NCBI GenBank assembly: GCA_910577675.1
Contig: CAJTOR010000010.1
Span: 1-64,000, forward strand
Length of the DNA: 64,000 bases
From: an uncultured Lachnospiraceae bacterium
GTDB taxonomy: Bacteria > Bacillota > Clostridia > Lachnospirales > Lachnospiraceae
Reading direction: 5' to 3'
Shown here piece after piece: positions 1-8,215 of this stretch. Within the stretch, counting starts at the first letter, position 1. The number at the start of each line of letters is the position of its first letter. Under the pieces are notes generated by a model. That model saw only the letters and a program-made list of their open reading frames with translations, was not told the DNA's origin and did not search any database. A program made the position numbers and the translations under genes.

Positions 1-441
1 TAGTTCCCGAAGGTCTTGTCAGAGCATACGTCCTTCATTAAAGAAGATAGAGAGATACATGCGAGGATGGCTGAATTATTACGGAATAGCAGATATGAAG
101 AAGAAGATAGATGACCTCAACTCATGGCTGTACCACAGAATCCGCATGTGTATATGGAAACAGTGGAAGTTACCTAAAACCAAGAAAAGAAACCTTATGA
201 AACTAGGGATACCGGAATATTTTGCACATCAGGCTGCAAACAGCCGCAGGAAATACTGGTATGTATCGGGAATGGGAGCGGTCAACAGAGCATTAACAAA
301 AGAAAGACTGATAAACAGTGGCTTTTATGACTTAGCCACAGCCTATCAGTCAGTGCACGTCAACTGTTGAAACCGCCGTGTACCGAACGGTACGCACGGT
401 GGTGTGAGAGGACGGCGGTTAATCACCGCCTCCTACTCGAT
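1..441 (+). mobile_element. Group II intron, 3' part (group IIC-like)
   Basis: The left edge of the window cuts a group II intron. It holds the end of the maturase gene and then the ribozyme 3' domains. Domain V is at about 372-403: an 8-bp stem (ACCGCCGT with ACGGTGGT), a GC bulge, and an inner GTACC/GGTAC stem closed by a GAAC loop. The CGC near the stem base matches the catalytic triad known for group IIC introns, rather than AGC. Domain VI is a GGCGGT/ACCGCC hairpin with a TAA-containing bulge that could carry the branch-point A. Group II introns end in AY, which places the 3' boundary at 440-441. The 5' part and the upstream exon are outside the window. Confidence 0.85.
2..370 (+). CDS. 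ltrA: Group II intron reverse transcriptase/maturase, C-terminal part
   Basis: The frame is open from base 2 with no start, so the gene begins upstream. The visible part is the maturase (X) domain, with the typical motif RYMRGWLNYYGIADM and the later ANSRRKYWYVS block. It ends about 40 residues after that block with no room for an HNH endonuclease domain, as expected for group IIC maturases. The protein helps the intron RNA fold and splice, and reverse-transcribes it at a new target. The stop codon sits directly before ribozyme domain V. Whether the full enzyme is intact cannot be seen here. Confidence 0.88.
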   Translation, partial: SSRRSCQSIRPSLKKIERYMRGWLNYYGIADMKKKIDDLNSWLYHRIRMCIWKQWKLPKTKKRNLMKLGIPEYFAHQAANSRRKYWYVSGMGAVNRALTKERLINSGFYDLATAYQSVHVNC

Positions 442-2435
442 TATTTTTTTCGTTTCTTTCCTTTTGCATTCTTTCCCGCATCTTTTACGCCGGATGTTTT
501 TGGCACTGCGGCGGATTTATCGCCTGCCATATCGGAATCATTGGATGCTGTTTCTAGTTTGTCCGATGTTTTTCCCACTGTGGCAGATGCTTTCTTTGCT
601 GCTATAGCAGCATCCGCAGCGCTTTTTTTGTTGATCTGGTTGACGGAGAAGCCGATGCCGAGCAGCGCCCAGAAAAGCGGTGCAATCGCGACGCAGGAAT
701 CGTTTGAGATACCTGCGATCAGATAGCCCAGCACCCCTAACATAATGCCGATCCCGATATAGTGGTTGCGGTCAGAATAATCCGACTTCCAGTAAAGTAT
801 AATACTCTGCACCAGATAGATTGCGCAGACCGCAAGGAAAGAGAGCAGGGCGAGTACACCGTGCTGTACCCCAATCTGTAAATAAAGGTTGTGCGGCTTT
901 GTGATAAGCGAGTAGTAAAAGCCCGAATTAATGCGCCCTGGCAGGTCGTTGTGCGGGAACACCAGCGAGAAGGAGTCCGCCCCCGTGCCAAGGATAAGTG
1001 AGTGGCGCAGCAGCGGGATGGAGCGCGACCAGAGATAACCGCGCCCGGAAGCAAACGAATTGTAATCCCCGAAAAGGGAGGCGGGAGCTTTGACTGCCTC
1101 GGCAAATTTTCCCACATTGTTGATGTACTGGCAGCCGTTTTCCGTCTGTGTAAAATAGACAACACAGCCGCGCACATGGATGGAAACAAGCCATGGGTAA
1201 TAGGCATTCCCCTCTTGCAGCCGGAACAAAAGACCTGAAAAAGTCGGGTCGGCAAGTTCCGCATAGCCATCTTCGCGCTGTGTAAAGTCAAGCATCTGCC
1301 CGTTATCATCAAGGAAAATCAGGACGGCACCGAAGTCGCTTGCCGCATAAGTAACGTGGAGGGTAGCATTGTTGTACTCAATCACGGCATCTTTTTCTGT
1401 AAAGCGGATATCGTTAAGCGGGGAATTATTTTTGTTCAATTTCATCGCGTTCTTTACGTACTGGACCGGGTCAAGTGCCATATGTTTAAAATAAGCTTTC
1501 CCCCCGAAAAACAGTGCAATGCAGACCGGCACAACGAAAAGGATGCGCCTTATAACCACCTTGCGGCAGAAAATCAGCGCTGCCACAATACAGATTGCAA
1601 TGGAAATCAAGAAGGTCTTTGAACCGGAATTAAAGGTGCATATTAAAAGTCCCACACTCACAGCGGTCCAGAGAATTTTTTGCCACCATTTCTTTACTGA
1701 AAAAATACAGAAAATTGAAAATGGCAGGACAAGCGATGCAAACATACCAACATAGTTCGGGTTGTAGAAACTTAAATATACCTGGTGTGTACCGCTGTTG
1801 GAAAAATTAAAGGACAGCGTTTCCCGGTAGTCCGCATATTTTTCCGGCACCATAAGCTGCCTGCCAAACTTCGTTTCAAAGAAATCCTTCCCGCGAAGCT
1901 GCGTGATACCGAGTGCACACAGCACTGTAAACAGAGCGAAAAAGGTGCGGCGCAGGGTGGTCAGATCCGCAGTATTTTTAACAAATACATAGGCGAAAAA
2001 GGTCAGCACGCAGTATGAGAGGACAACCCACACCGATTCAAACTGCTCATGGATTCCGGAAAAACCGAAAGACCGGTATTTGGAAAACAGTGTGGAAAGC
2101 AAAGTCAGCACGCCGTAAGCAGCCAGCGGGTAAAGCCAGATTGTTTTCTTTTGCGCCTGGCGGAATTTCCGGTTTGTAAATTGAAATACCAGGACAAGCC
2201 CCATAATAACACCGAGAGCCGTGAAAATACGGCTTTTCCAGTACAAAAAGACATCGATTTCCTCAGTGGAATCCAAAAACCAGTAGAACTGGTTTAAATT
2301 AGGGTCATAACGGTAGAGCCGCACAATCAGCGGGACAAGGAATATTACCACGATCAGCGGGAGCAGTCCGTAACTGCCATGTAAAAATTCATAATTATTC
2401 TGTGCGGTTGTTTTCTTTTTTTTGTATTGGCTCAT
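441..2435 (-). CDS. O-antigen ligase / Wzy-type polymerase family membrane protein
   Basis: 664 residues, polytopic, with the Wzy_C-type arrangement: N-terminal membrane segments, a central YNPNYVGMFASLVLPF region, and a late loop reading GRGYLWSRSIPLL then GTGADSF and KPHNLYLQIGVQHG, the usual signature region of O-antigen ligases. Such proteins transfer or polymerise lipid-linked glycans outside the membrane. An insert of roughly 140 residues (about 325-465) with little hydrophobicity probably forms an extracytoplasmic beta-rich domain. The C-terminus is a Lys/Ala-rich cytoplasmic-looking tail. The start is set by GGAGG 9 bases upstream of the ATG. The TAA stop straddles the 3' boundary of the group II intron. 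Its substrate is unknown; a glf-containing glycan operon lies 33 kb away. Confidence 0.8.
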   Translation of the reverse strand: MSQYKKKKTTAQNNYEFLHGSYGLLPLIVVIFLVPLIVRLYRYDPNLNQFYWFLDSTEEIDVFLYWKSRIFTALGVIMGLVLVFQFTNRKFRQAQKKTIWLYPLAAYGVLTLLSTLFSKYRSFGFSGIHEQFESVWVVLSYCVLTFFAYVFVKNTADLTTLRRTFFALFTVLCALGITQLRGKDFFETKFGRQLMVPEKYADYRETLSFNFSNSGTHQVYLSFYNPNYVGMFASLVLPFSIFCIFSVKKWWQKILWTAVSVGLLICTFNSGSKTFLISIAICIVAALIFCRKVVIRRILFVVPVCIALFFGGKAYFKHMALDPVQYVKNAMKLNKNNSPLNDIRFTEKDAVIEYNNATLHVTYAASDFGAVLIFLDDNGQMLDFTQREDGYAELADPTFSGLLFRLQEGNAYYPWLVSIHVRGCVVYFTQTENGCQYINNVGKFAEAVKAPASLFGDYNSFASGRGYLWSRSIPLLRHSLILGTGADSFSLVFPHNDLPGRINSGFYYSLITKPHNLYLQIGVQHGVLALLSFLAVCAIYLVQSIILYWKSDYSDRNHYIGIGIMLGVLGYLIAGISNDSCVAIAPLFWALLGIGFSVNQINKKSAADAAIAAKKASATVGKTSDKLETASNDSDMAGDKSAAVPKTSGVKDAGKNAKGKKRKK

Positions 2436-2458
2436 TCGAATTTACCTCCTGACGCTTG

Positions 2459-2487
2459 ATTATAGCATGGATGGATGGAAAATGCCA
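2459..2487 (-). promoter_or_regulatory. Promoter of the O-antigen ligase gene
   Basis: On the minus strand a TATAAT -10 box (plus-strand ATTATA, 2459-2464) lies 17 bases from a weak TGGCAT -35 at 2482-2487, about 25 bases from the start codon. It faces away from the promoter of the regulator at 2610. Confidence 0.5.
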
Positions 2488-2532
2488 TAGTTTTTTTGAG
2501 GGAGTTTTACAGGTGGTATTTTCTAAAATATC

Positions 2533-2560
2533 TTGCAAAGAAAGGGATTAATGTTATAAT
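2533..2560 (+). promoter_or_regulatory. Promoter of the dual-HTH regulator gene
   Basis: TTGCAA at 2533-2538 and a perfect TATAAT at 2555-2560, spacer 16 bases, ending 49 bases before the ATG at 2610. Confidence 0.7.
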
Positions 2561-2609
2561 GGAAAGAGGTAAATACATATTTTTTTAGAAATTAGGTACA
2601 GGTATAATA

Positions 2610-4505
2610 ATGATAAGTGCAAAGGAATTAATTGAATATATTGAGAAGGAAAAAGAAATTCCACTGACAAGGATTGCGAATGGGCTGTGTGCCTATGTGG
2701 AGGTGCGGGGAATCCTGGAGGGAGAAATTGAGTGCGACCTGTTTTTGTTCCAGCTAATTCTCCAACGCATGGGCGAATCGCCGGATAAGCTTGAGTACAT
2801 TGTTTCGGAGCGGGAATATTGCTGGGAGAAAATGCGTGAGCAGATGACAGTCAGTGTGTTCCAGGGCAAGAAAAAATGGCTTGAACGCGCGGTAAGGCTC
2901 TACGAAGAAAAACTTGCCGATATTGGGCGGGTGCACAGAATGTTTGCCTGCCGGGTGCGTGCAATGTCAGCCTACTGGCAGGAAAAGGATCTGGAGCTTA
3001 CACAAAAATGGCTTGTGAATGCGGTAAACGCCACGTTTCCAATATGGGAAAATGAGGATTGGGGCAATAACCGGCTCTCCTTGATGGAATTGGAAAATAT
3101 GCTGGCACTTGTGCGTGTGCGGCAGGAGAAAAAAGAAGCGGAACAGGGACTTTTGGGGCGCATAGGCATCTATATACAGAGGAATGTGACGGACGGCGAG
3201 GAACATGCCAAAATCAATGCAAAATATGCCTGGCTTCGCGCAAGGCAGGAACTTCTTTTTAGAAATCCGCTTGAGATGGGGCGGGGCAATGTGAAATGGG
3301 CATTGGAACTGTGTGGGAGGGCACTTGAGGAACTTCGCCGCTACAATATGGAATATTTTGTGCGTCCTTTGCTTAATACCATAGTGGAGTGTTGCAATGA
3401 ATTGGGAGAATATGGAAATAACTTGCTTCTTGAGGAAGAATATCGGGAGTGTTTGCAGGCGCTTGAAAATGTGCACGGGGAGTTTGGTGCGTGCTGGATG
3501 CCACAGGATTCCATACTATGGAACTGCACGCAGAAGATGTATCATCTTGAGAGCGAATTGTTCCGCGCGGAGCGGCGGGCGCACTGCATGACGCAGGAGG
3601 AAGCCGCCGAGGGAATCTATGCGAACGCCAAGACCCTGCGCGCGGTGGAAAATGGTCATACTTCGCCGCACGCGGTGAATTTTTGCGGGCTGATGGAAAA
3701 GTATGGGATGAACCGGGAGAGGCGGATGGGATTTGTGATTACGGATTCCATGGAAGTTCTTAGGCTGCGCAAGGAGATCCAGGGGCATATTTGCAGGCAG
3801 GAATATAAGAATGTTCTCCCTCTCTTGTCAAAGATGGAGGAAAAGCTTGATATGGATGTCGCAGAGAATATTCAGGCGGTAAGGTGGCTTTATGGCCTGC
3901 TTGACCTGGAGGAAGGGCGGCGGGGAAAAGAGGAAATCCTGAAAGAGAATTGGGAGCTTTTGAATATGACTTACCATCTTTTGCCGGAGGAGATCGGGCA
4001 GCTTTCGGAGATTGCCGTTGTGAAAAAGAAGCAGTGCGGAAGACCGAAAAAAGGAAATACGACAAAGGCATATGGCTACCGTGTCCCATTTAAGACGGAG
4101 GCGGATATCCTTAACCATATTGTGATTTTATTAAAGCAGACCGGGAAGATGGAGGAAGCCCTCCGGCTGAACGAATGGCTGGTTGCAGGGTTTGAGCAGA
4201 GCCAGGTCAGGGTGGAATTCCGCTATGTATCCTACGGGCTTTTGCTGGGAAATCTGGCGAAAACAAAGGAGTCGTTTAAGGATGGTGCAAAGGCTGTAAA
4301 GTATGATTTGCGGTGTGGAAAATTGGGTGGGTTAGCAGGGGATTATATGACCGTTGCGTGTGCTATGATGGAAGACAGCCAGAACAGGGAACAATGCCGC
4401 CGGATGGTAAGGGATTGTTACTACCTGTCCAAGCTGTCGTATAATATGAAATGTCAGAAAAGGACGAGAGAATACTTTATTGAAGAATTTGGGGAGGATT
4501 TTTGA
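2610..4505 (+). CDS. Large RRNPP/Rgg-like regulator with two HTH regions and helical repeats
   Basis: 631 residues. A divergent N-terminal XRE-type helix-turn-helix region (about residues 15-62, including TRIANGLC and LQRMGESPDKLEYI) is followed by a long all-helical stretch with TPR-like spacing. A second, clearer XRE-type HTH lies at about 318-375 (MTQEEAAEGIYANAKTLRAV, then ENGHTSP), again followed by helical repeats to the end. This reads as a duplicated HTH-plus-helical-repeat unit. Single-unit proteins of this kind (Rgg, PlcR, PrgX) bind a short secreted peptide through the repeat domain; that role here is inference. The gene ends 5 bases from the convergent secreted-peptide gene. The ribosome site is weak (AGG-rich, no full GGAGG). 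It has its own promoter at 2533-2560. Confidence 0.6.
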   Translation: MISAKELIEYIEKEKEIPLTRIANGLCAYVEVRGILEGEIECDLFLFQLILQRMGESPDKLEYIVSEREYCWEKMREQMTVSVFQGKKKWLERAVRLYEEKLADIGRVHRMFACRVRAMSAYWQEKDLELTQKWLVNAVNATFPIWENEDWGNNRLSLMELENMLALVRVRQEKKEAEQGLLGRIGIYIQRNVTDGEEHAKINAKYAWLRARQELLFRNPLEMGRGNVKWALELCGRALEELRRYNMEYFVRPLLNTIVECCNELGEYGNNLLLEEEYRECLQALENVHGEFGACWMPQDSILWNCTQKMYHLESELFRAERRAHCMTQEEAAEGIYANAKTLRAVENGHTSPHAVNFCGLMEKYGMNRERRMGFVITDSMEVLRLRKEIQGHICRQEYKNVLPLLSKMEEKLDMDVAENIQAVRWLYGLLDLEEGRRGKEEILKENWELLNMTYHLLPEEIGQLSEIAVVKKKQCGRPKKGNTTKAYGYRVPFKTEADILNHIVILLKQTGKMEEALRLNEWLVAGFEQSQVRVEFRYVSYGLLLGNLAKTKESFKDGAKAVKYDLRCGKLGGLAGDYMTVACAMMEDSQNREQCRRMVRDCYYLSKLSYNMKCQKRTREYFIEEFGEDF

Positions 4506-4510
4506 GAAAC

Positions 4511-4708
4511 TTAATCTCGTCCCACTTCGTCTTCATATGGACTAGGTTTCTTACTGTTATTGAGGGAATATGTTTCAACCTGTGTTCCATCCGTTTCACC
4601 TACTGGTGGAATAAAAGTTTCCCCAAGTAAGCCGAGCAATAACAAAATTGCAGTAAAGCTGCAAAGGACTTTGCGGATGGCGAGTGATGATTTTTTGATT
4701 TTTTTCAT
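4511..4708 (-). CDS. Small secreted peptide, candidate signalling pro-peptide
   Basis: 65 residues. A Lys-rich N-terminus (MKKIKKSSLAIRK) and a Leu-rich core at about 14-30 (FTAILLLLGLLG) form a clear signal peptide. The remaining ~35 residues are polar and end SKKPSPYEDEVGRD. The start is well supported by AAAGGAG 8 bases before the ATG. The gene is convergent with the large HTH/helical-repeat regulator, 5 bases between stops. Small secreted peptides beside such regulators are commonly processed pheromones, so this is a candidate ligand; no homology is claimed. There is no Cys in the mature part, which argues against a thiolactone. Alternatively it is a small secreted protein of unrelated function. 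Confidence 0.6.
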   Translation of the reverse strand: MKKIKKSSLAIRKVLCSFTAILLLLGLLGETFIPPVGETDGTQVETYSLNNSKKPSPYEDEVGRD

Positions 4709-4741
4709 GGAGTGCTCCTTTCATTGTAGGGTTGTACAATT

Positions 4742-4826
4742 CCGCCTGTAAGGCGGTTTGCACTATGTTGGGTTTGTGCACCAAAAAATATAAGATGGCG
4801 CATTGTTTCTTTCTACCATGATTATA
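4742..4826 (-). promoter_or_regulatory. Promoter and leader hairpin of the secreted-peptide gene
   Basis: On the minus strand a perfect -10 (TATAAT, plus-strand 4821-4826) has no recognisable -35; the expected position is a T tract. That pattern suits activator-dependent transcription. Between it and the ribosome site lies a perfect 6-bp inverted repeat with a 3-base loop (CCGCCT-GTA-AGGCGG, 4742-4756), which could be an operator or a leader hairpin. Confidence 0.5.
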
Positions 4827-5067
4827 GTACAGGAAGTATTTGGAAAAAAGCCCTTGATTCTTAAAATAAATCTAATATATAGAAAAATTAGGTTAAAAAT
4901 AGAAAATTATATGAAATGTGACTATCAGAGAAAAGGGCTGTTTTTAGAGGAGAAGATTATGTAGAATGGGAATCAGAAAAAGGAGGGAAAATTTGGTACA
5001 GAGGAGGGAAATCGGGGAAACGGTTTTGAAATGGAATTTGGAAAATTTAGGGTTTGAGAACAAGTGA

Positions 5068-5634
5068 GAAGCAACCCGGGTATATCGTGAAGAGCTTCCC
5101 GCAAGTGTTAAAGTGCCGACCAACATTAAATGTATTTCGGATTGTGAGCTTGATGTGGATTGTATTGATCTGATGGTAACCAATATAAAAAGTAAGTTTG
5201 ATAAGTCAGGAAATCTTAAAAACGAAACCCAAAATGAGGTACTTGATTGGTCTGTTCTATTGTTTGGTGATGTAACAAAGCAGAGAAAGGCAATTTACAT
5301 TTACGGCTTGGCTCTACATTCGATCACAGATCTTTTTGCTCATTCCAGTTATCGTCTGGATGGAACGCATATTAATCATCCTGATGCAGATGATAAAAAT
5401 GTATATAAGAATCGATATGATTGTGCCAGACAAATGTGCCGTTACGTTATCCCGCATATAAAGAAGTTTGAGCCGGGAAGTATAGAGGATATCTATAATG
5501 TATTGTCTACCACTTATGATAGGAGCTTTAAGTTAAGGCGTATAAAGAAATATCTTGAGGCAGCGGATAGTCAATATTATAAAGATCATTTAGGTCAGTA
5601 TCAGGATGTTTTGGATGCGGTGAATCGAAACTGA
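5068..5634 (+). pseudogene. Truncated zinc-dependent phospholipase C-like protein
   Basis: The frame is open from just after a TGA at 5065 to a stop at 5632-5634. No convincing start or ribosome site exists: the only early candidate is a GTG at 5113 with no Shine-Dalgarno. The protein carries HSITDLFAHSSYR, then NHPDADD and a later HIKKFEPGS. The H-x3-D-x-F-A-H pattern resembles the zinc-binding helices of bacterial phospholipase C / S1-P1-like helical enzymes. A secreted enzyme of this class should have a signal peptide and more N-terminal helices; both are missing, and the 150 bases upstream carry stops in this frame. I read it as an N-terminally truncated remnant. An unusual short intracellular protein is less likely. 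Confidence 0.5.
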
Positions 5635-5660
5635 TTGGGCTGGTCGGAACAGGGGGCAGT

Positions 5661-7400
5661 ATGAAAAAAATAATTACGGTAGCCTCTTTGGCAATATCGC
5701 TGGCTGCATGTTTGCAGCCGGCGGCAACGCCAATACAGGCAGAGGCAATGGATATACATATGTTACAAGTAAGCAATGGGGAGAAGGAAGAAGCGAAGCC
5801 TGAACCATCCGCAACAGAAGAAAACCCGGACTTTGTGATTAATGCGAAGGGAATCCTGACCAAATATAAAGGGAAAGCAAAGGTGGTTACTGTGCCGGAT
5901 GGGGTGACAAGGATTGGCTCTAGGGCTTTTGATAATAACCATCGGGTTGAGAAAGTGATCTTGCCAGATACCGTGACCAGTATAGGGAGGTCGGCATTCC
6001 GGTTTTGTGATAAGCTAAAAGTGGTTGAGGCGAATAATCTGGAGTTACTGGAGGAGGAGGCGTTTTGGTATTCTGGAATCGAAACAATTGATTTAAGCCA
6101 TGTTAAAGTCATTGAAGCAACCGCCTTTAATGGATGTAAAAATTTAAAAGATGTTGATCTGGGAAGGGTGGAGAAGATAGGGAATAGTGCTTTTAGTGGT
6201 TGTGTCCTTCTGACGGAAGTGGATTTGAAGAGTGTGGAAGAGATTGGGAATACGGCATTTTCTCGCTGTGATAATCTGGCTACGGTTACAGGATTTGAAC
6301 ATTTGAAAGCGTGGGGGGACAGACCGTTCCATAGGACTCCATTTGTTGAGCACTACGCAGATAATCTTGGGGAAAACCCGATGCTGATTATCAATGGAAT
6401 CCTTGTGTTGGCAACGGATTGCAGTGGTGTTGTAACGATCCCGGATGAGGTAAAGGAAATCGGTGGTGGTGCTTTTGCGGGAAGTAAAGTGACACAGGTC
6501 ATTATCCCGGAACATATCACAAAGATTGGAAATGGAGCGTTTGCGGGGAGTGAATTGAGTTCCGTGAATATACCGGACGGAGTAAAAGTAATTGGGGCGA
6601 ATACCTTTGCAGATACAAAGAATCTTCTTGAAATTGTCCTCCCGGATAGTGTGGAGGAGATTGGGGATAATGCTTTTTGTTTAAGTAATCTTGCATGGAT
6701 TAAATGGTCCGAAAATATTAAAAAAATTGGTGGTTGGGCATTTTGTGGGACAGAGCTTGTGTCGGTAGTGCTGCCAGGAAGTGTGGAAATCATAGGGGAG
6801 GCTGCGTTTTCTGGAACAAGGAAGCTAAAAATTTTTTCGATGAAGGATTCTGTGATAGAATTAGGTAGGTGCGCGTTTGAGGGAAGTAGTGTACAGGATA
6901 TCCGTCTTTCACATAATCTGACAGAGATTAGGGAGGGAACCTTTGGCTGGTGTTATGAAATAAGGAACTTGACTTTGCCGACAGCGTTGGAAAAGTTGGA
7001 TTCAAGTTTCTTTATCCGGGCGAGTAAACCGAAAACAATGACAGTTCCACCTTGGGCGGATGAAAATGTGGCAAATTCATTAAATAGGATATATGATAAG
7101 GTAACAGTAGTTTATACTACGGAACTGGTTAGTGGCTCTGTTCTAGAGAAAATGTCAAAGGTGAAAGGTTGGTCATTGGCAGAACTTGCCCTCACAACCG
7201 ACCGCGTACACCTTGGCATCGGTACAAAATTTGCCCTCCGGTTTAACAGCGGGGCAAAAGCGGAGAAATGGAAGTCAAGCAATAAAAAAGTGGTGACGGT
7301 GGATAGTGTGGGGAATCTGTACGCGAAAGGTGAGGGAAAGGCAATGGTTACAGCGATGATATACGGGAAGGAATACCGATGTGAAGTAACTGTGAAATAG
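5661..7400 (+). CDS. BspA-type leucine-rich-repeat surface protein with C-terminal Ig-like domain
   Basis: 579 residues. A signal peptide (MKKIITVASLAISLAACL..., cut near residue 28) is followed by a short linker and about 14 repeats of the LRR_5 (BspA/TpLRR) kind at about 70-470, recognisable by recurring IxxxAFxGxxxLxxVxLPDSVxxIG. The last ~75 residues (LTTDRVHLGIGTKFALR, then WKSSNKKVVTVDSVG) form a bacterial Ig-like (Big_2) domain. Such proteins are exported and bind host or dietary ligands. There is no LPxTG or membrane anchor, so it is probably secreted or wall-associated through the Ig domain. A G-rich ribosome site (AGGGGGC) lies before the ATG. It is followed by a strong terminator. 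Confidence 0.85.
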   Translation: MKKIITVASLAISLAACLQPAATPIQAEAMDIHMLQVSNGEKEEAKPEPSATEENPDFVINAKGILTKYKGKAKVVTVPDGVTRIGSRAFDNNHRVEKVILPDTVTSIGRSAFRFCDKLKVVEANNLELLEEEAFWYSGIETIDLSHVKVIEATAFNGCKNLKDVDLGRVEKIGNSAFSGCVLLTEVDLKSVEEIGNTAFSRCDNLATVTGFEHLKAWGDRPFHRTPFVEHYADNLGENPMLIINGILVLATDCSGVVTIPDEVKEIGGGAFAGSKVTQVIIPEHITKIGNGAFAGSELSSVNIPDGVKVIGANTFADTKNLLEIVLPDSVEEIGDNAFCLSNLAWIKWSENIKKIGGWAFCGTELVSVVLPGSVEIIGEAAFSGTRKLKIFSMKDSVIELGRCAFEGSSVQDIRLSHNLTEIREGTFGWCYEIRNLTLPTALEKLDSSFFIRASKPKTMTVPPWADENVANSLNRIYDKVTVVYTTELVSGSVLEKMSKVKGWSLAELALTTDRVHLGIGTKFALRFNSGAKAEKWKSSNKKVVTVDSVGNLYAKGEGKAMVTAMIYGKEYRCEVTVK

Positions 7401-7476
7401 CAGTTTTGCAGCCCCCTTTTTAAAATATAGAAGAGGCGGAAAGATTTTATATAGAGAATTTGGGGCGGCTTTACTG

Positions 7477-7540
7477 ACCTGTCCTTCGGACTTTGCATTA
7501 TGAATTTTGTAATGAAAGCAGTCTGGAGGACAGGTTTTTT
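7477..7540 (+). terminator. Long-hairpin terminator after the LRR gene
   Basis: ACCTGTCC (7477-7484) pairs with GGACAGGT (7528-7535), with further imperfect pairing inside (CATTA/TAATG), followed by six T. Confidence 0.75.
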
Positions 7541-7582
7541 GTTCAGGATTTTTAAGGAGGTAGAAAAAACTAAAAAAAGTTC

Positions 7583-7614
7583 TTGACAATTAACCTGGGT
7601 TAGCATATACTAAC
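7583..7614 (+). promoter_or_regulatory. feo promoter with overlapping DtxR-family-type operator
   Basis: Consensus TTGACA (7583-7588) and TATACT (7606-7611) with a 17-base spacer. A perfect inverted repeat GTTAG-CATATA-CTAAC (7599-7614) covers the -10 box, so a bound repressor would block RNA polymerase. The half sites resemble the TTAGG/CCTAA-like arms of DtxR/MntR/IdeR operators. A related repeat lies ahead of feoB, and a DtxR-family gene is present at 13497-13883. Assignment of that regulator is inference. Confidence 0.7.
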
Positions 7615-7676
7615 ATCGAAAGATAAGGTGATTCACAACAGCTTATCCAAGTAAGAGCCGAAGGGGGATGAAGATT

Positions 7677-7886
7677 ATGCCGCTTACAATGGCAGCCGCC
7701 GGTGTACCAAATATAATCCGCAAGGTTGGTGGTCGGGGCGAAACGCGAAAATTTCTTGAGAAGCTTGGTTTTGTGACTGGAGGGACGGTCACTGTGGTTT
7801 CCGCGGTCGGGGGAAATATGATTGTTATGATAAAAGACTCCCGCGTGGCAATTGGACAGGAAATGGCGGGTAAGATTTTGGTTTGA
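7677..7886 (+). CDS. feoA: FeoA-domain protein, first copy
   Basis: 69 residues from the ATG at 7677. An ATG nine bases upstream (7668) abuts the GAAGGGGG ribosome site with no spacing, while 7677 has 9 bases and gives the usual FeoA opening MPLTMAAAG. FeoA proteins are small SH3-like cytoplasmic partners of the ferrous iron channel FeoB. Visible family features are the LGFVTGGTVTVVSAVGG turn and the final VAIGQEMAGKILV strand. It is the first gene behind the regulated promoter at 7583 and is followed by a second FeoA, feoB and a Cys-rich peptide, all on the same strand. Confidence 0.9.
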   Translation: MPLTMAAAGVPNIIRKVGGRGETRKFLEKLGFVTGGTVTVVSAVGGNMIVMIKDSRVAIGQEMAGKILV

Positions 7887-7993
7887 GCAGGTTTTAGAGA
7901 AGGAGGAAGATTAGAATCAAGTAGGTTAGGTAATTGCAGTAAACTGCTCTGACATGGATTGGACGGCGGATATAAATTGAAAGGAGAATCGGG

Positions 7994-8215
7994 ATGAGGA
8001 CATTGAAGGAAATTGCCTGTGGGCAGACGGTAAAAGTGAAGAAGCTTATGGGGGAAGGAGCCATAAAACGCAGAATTATGGATATGGGAATTACTAAGGG
8101 GGTGGAGATTTTTGTGCGCAAGGTTGCGCCGCTTGGCGATCCGGTGGAAGTGACAGTGCGGGGGTATGAACTTTCACTGCGCCGGGCAGATGCGGCGATT
8201 ATCGAGGTGGAGTAG
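7994..8215 (+). CDS. feoA: FeoA-domain protein, second copy
   Basis: 73 residues, ATG preceded by AAAGGAG at good spacing. It has the FeoA pattern: LKEIACGQTVKVKKLMGEGAIKRR, then MDMGITKGVEIFVRKVAPLGDPVEVTVRG and ELSLRRADA. It is closer to the canonical FeoA sequence than the first copy, which lacks the RRxxxMG stretch. Two diverged FeoA proteins upstream of one FeoB are common in clostridia. The 107-base gap from feoA1 shows no terminator, so the two are probably cotranscribed; an A+T-rich spacer and a second inverted repeat lie after it. Confidence 0.92.
   Translation: MRTLKEIACGQTVKVKKLMGEGAIKRRIMDMGITKGVEIFVRKVAPLGDPVEVTVRGYELSLRRADAAIIEVE

Noticed and set aside
4560..4751. 63-codon plus-strand ORF opposite the secreted peptide gene
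   Set aside because: It is the antisense of an ORF with a signal peptide and a strong ribosome site, and has neither itself.
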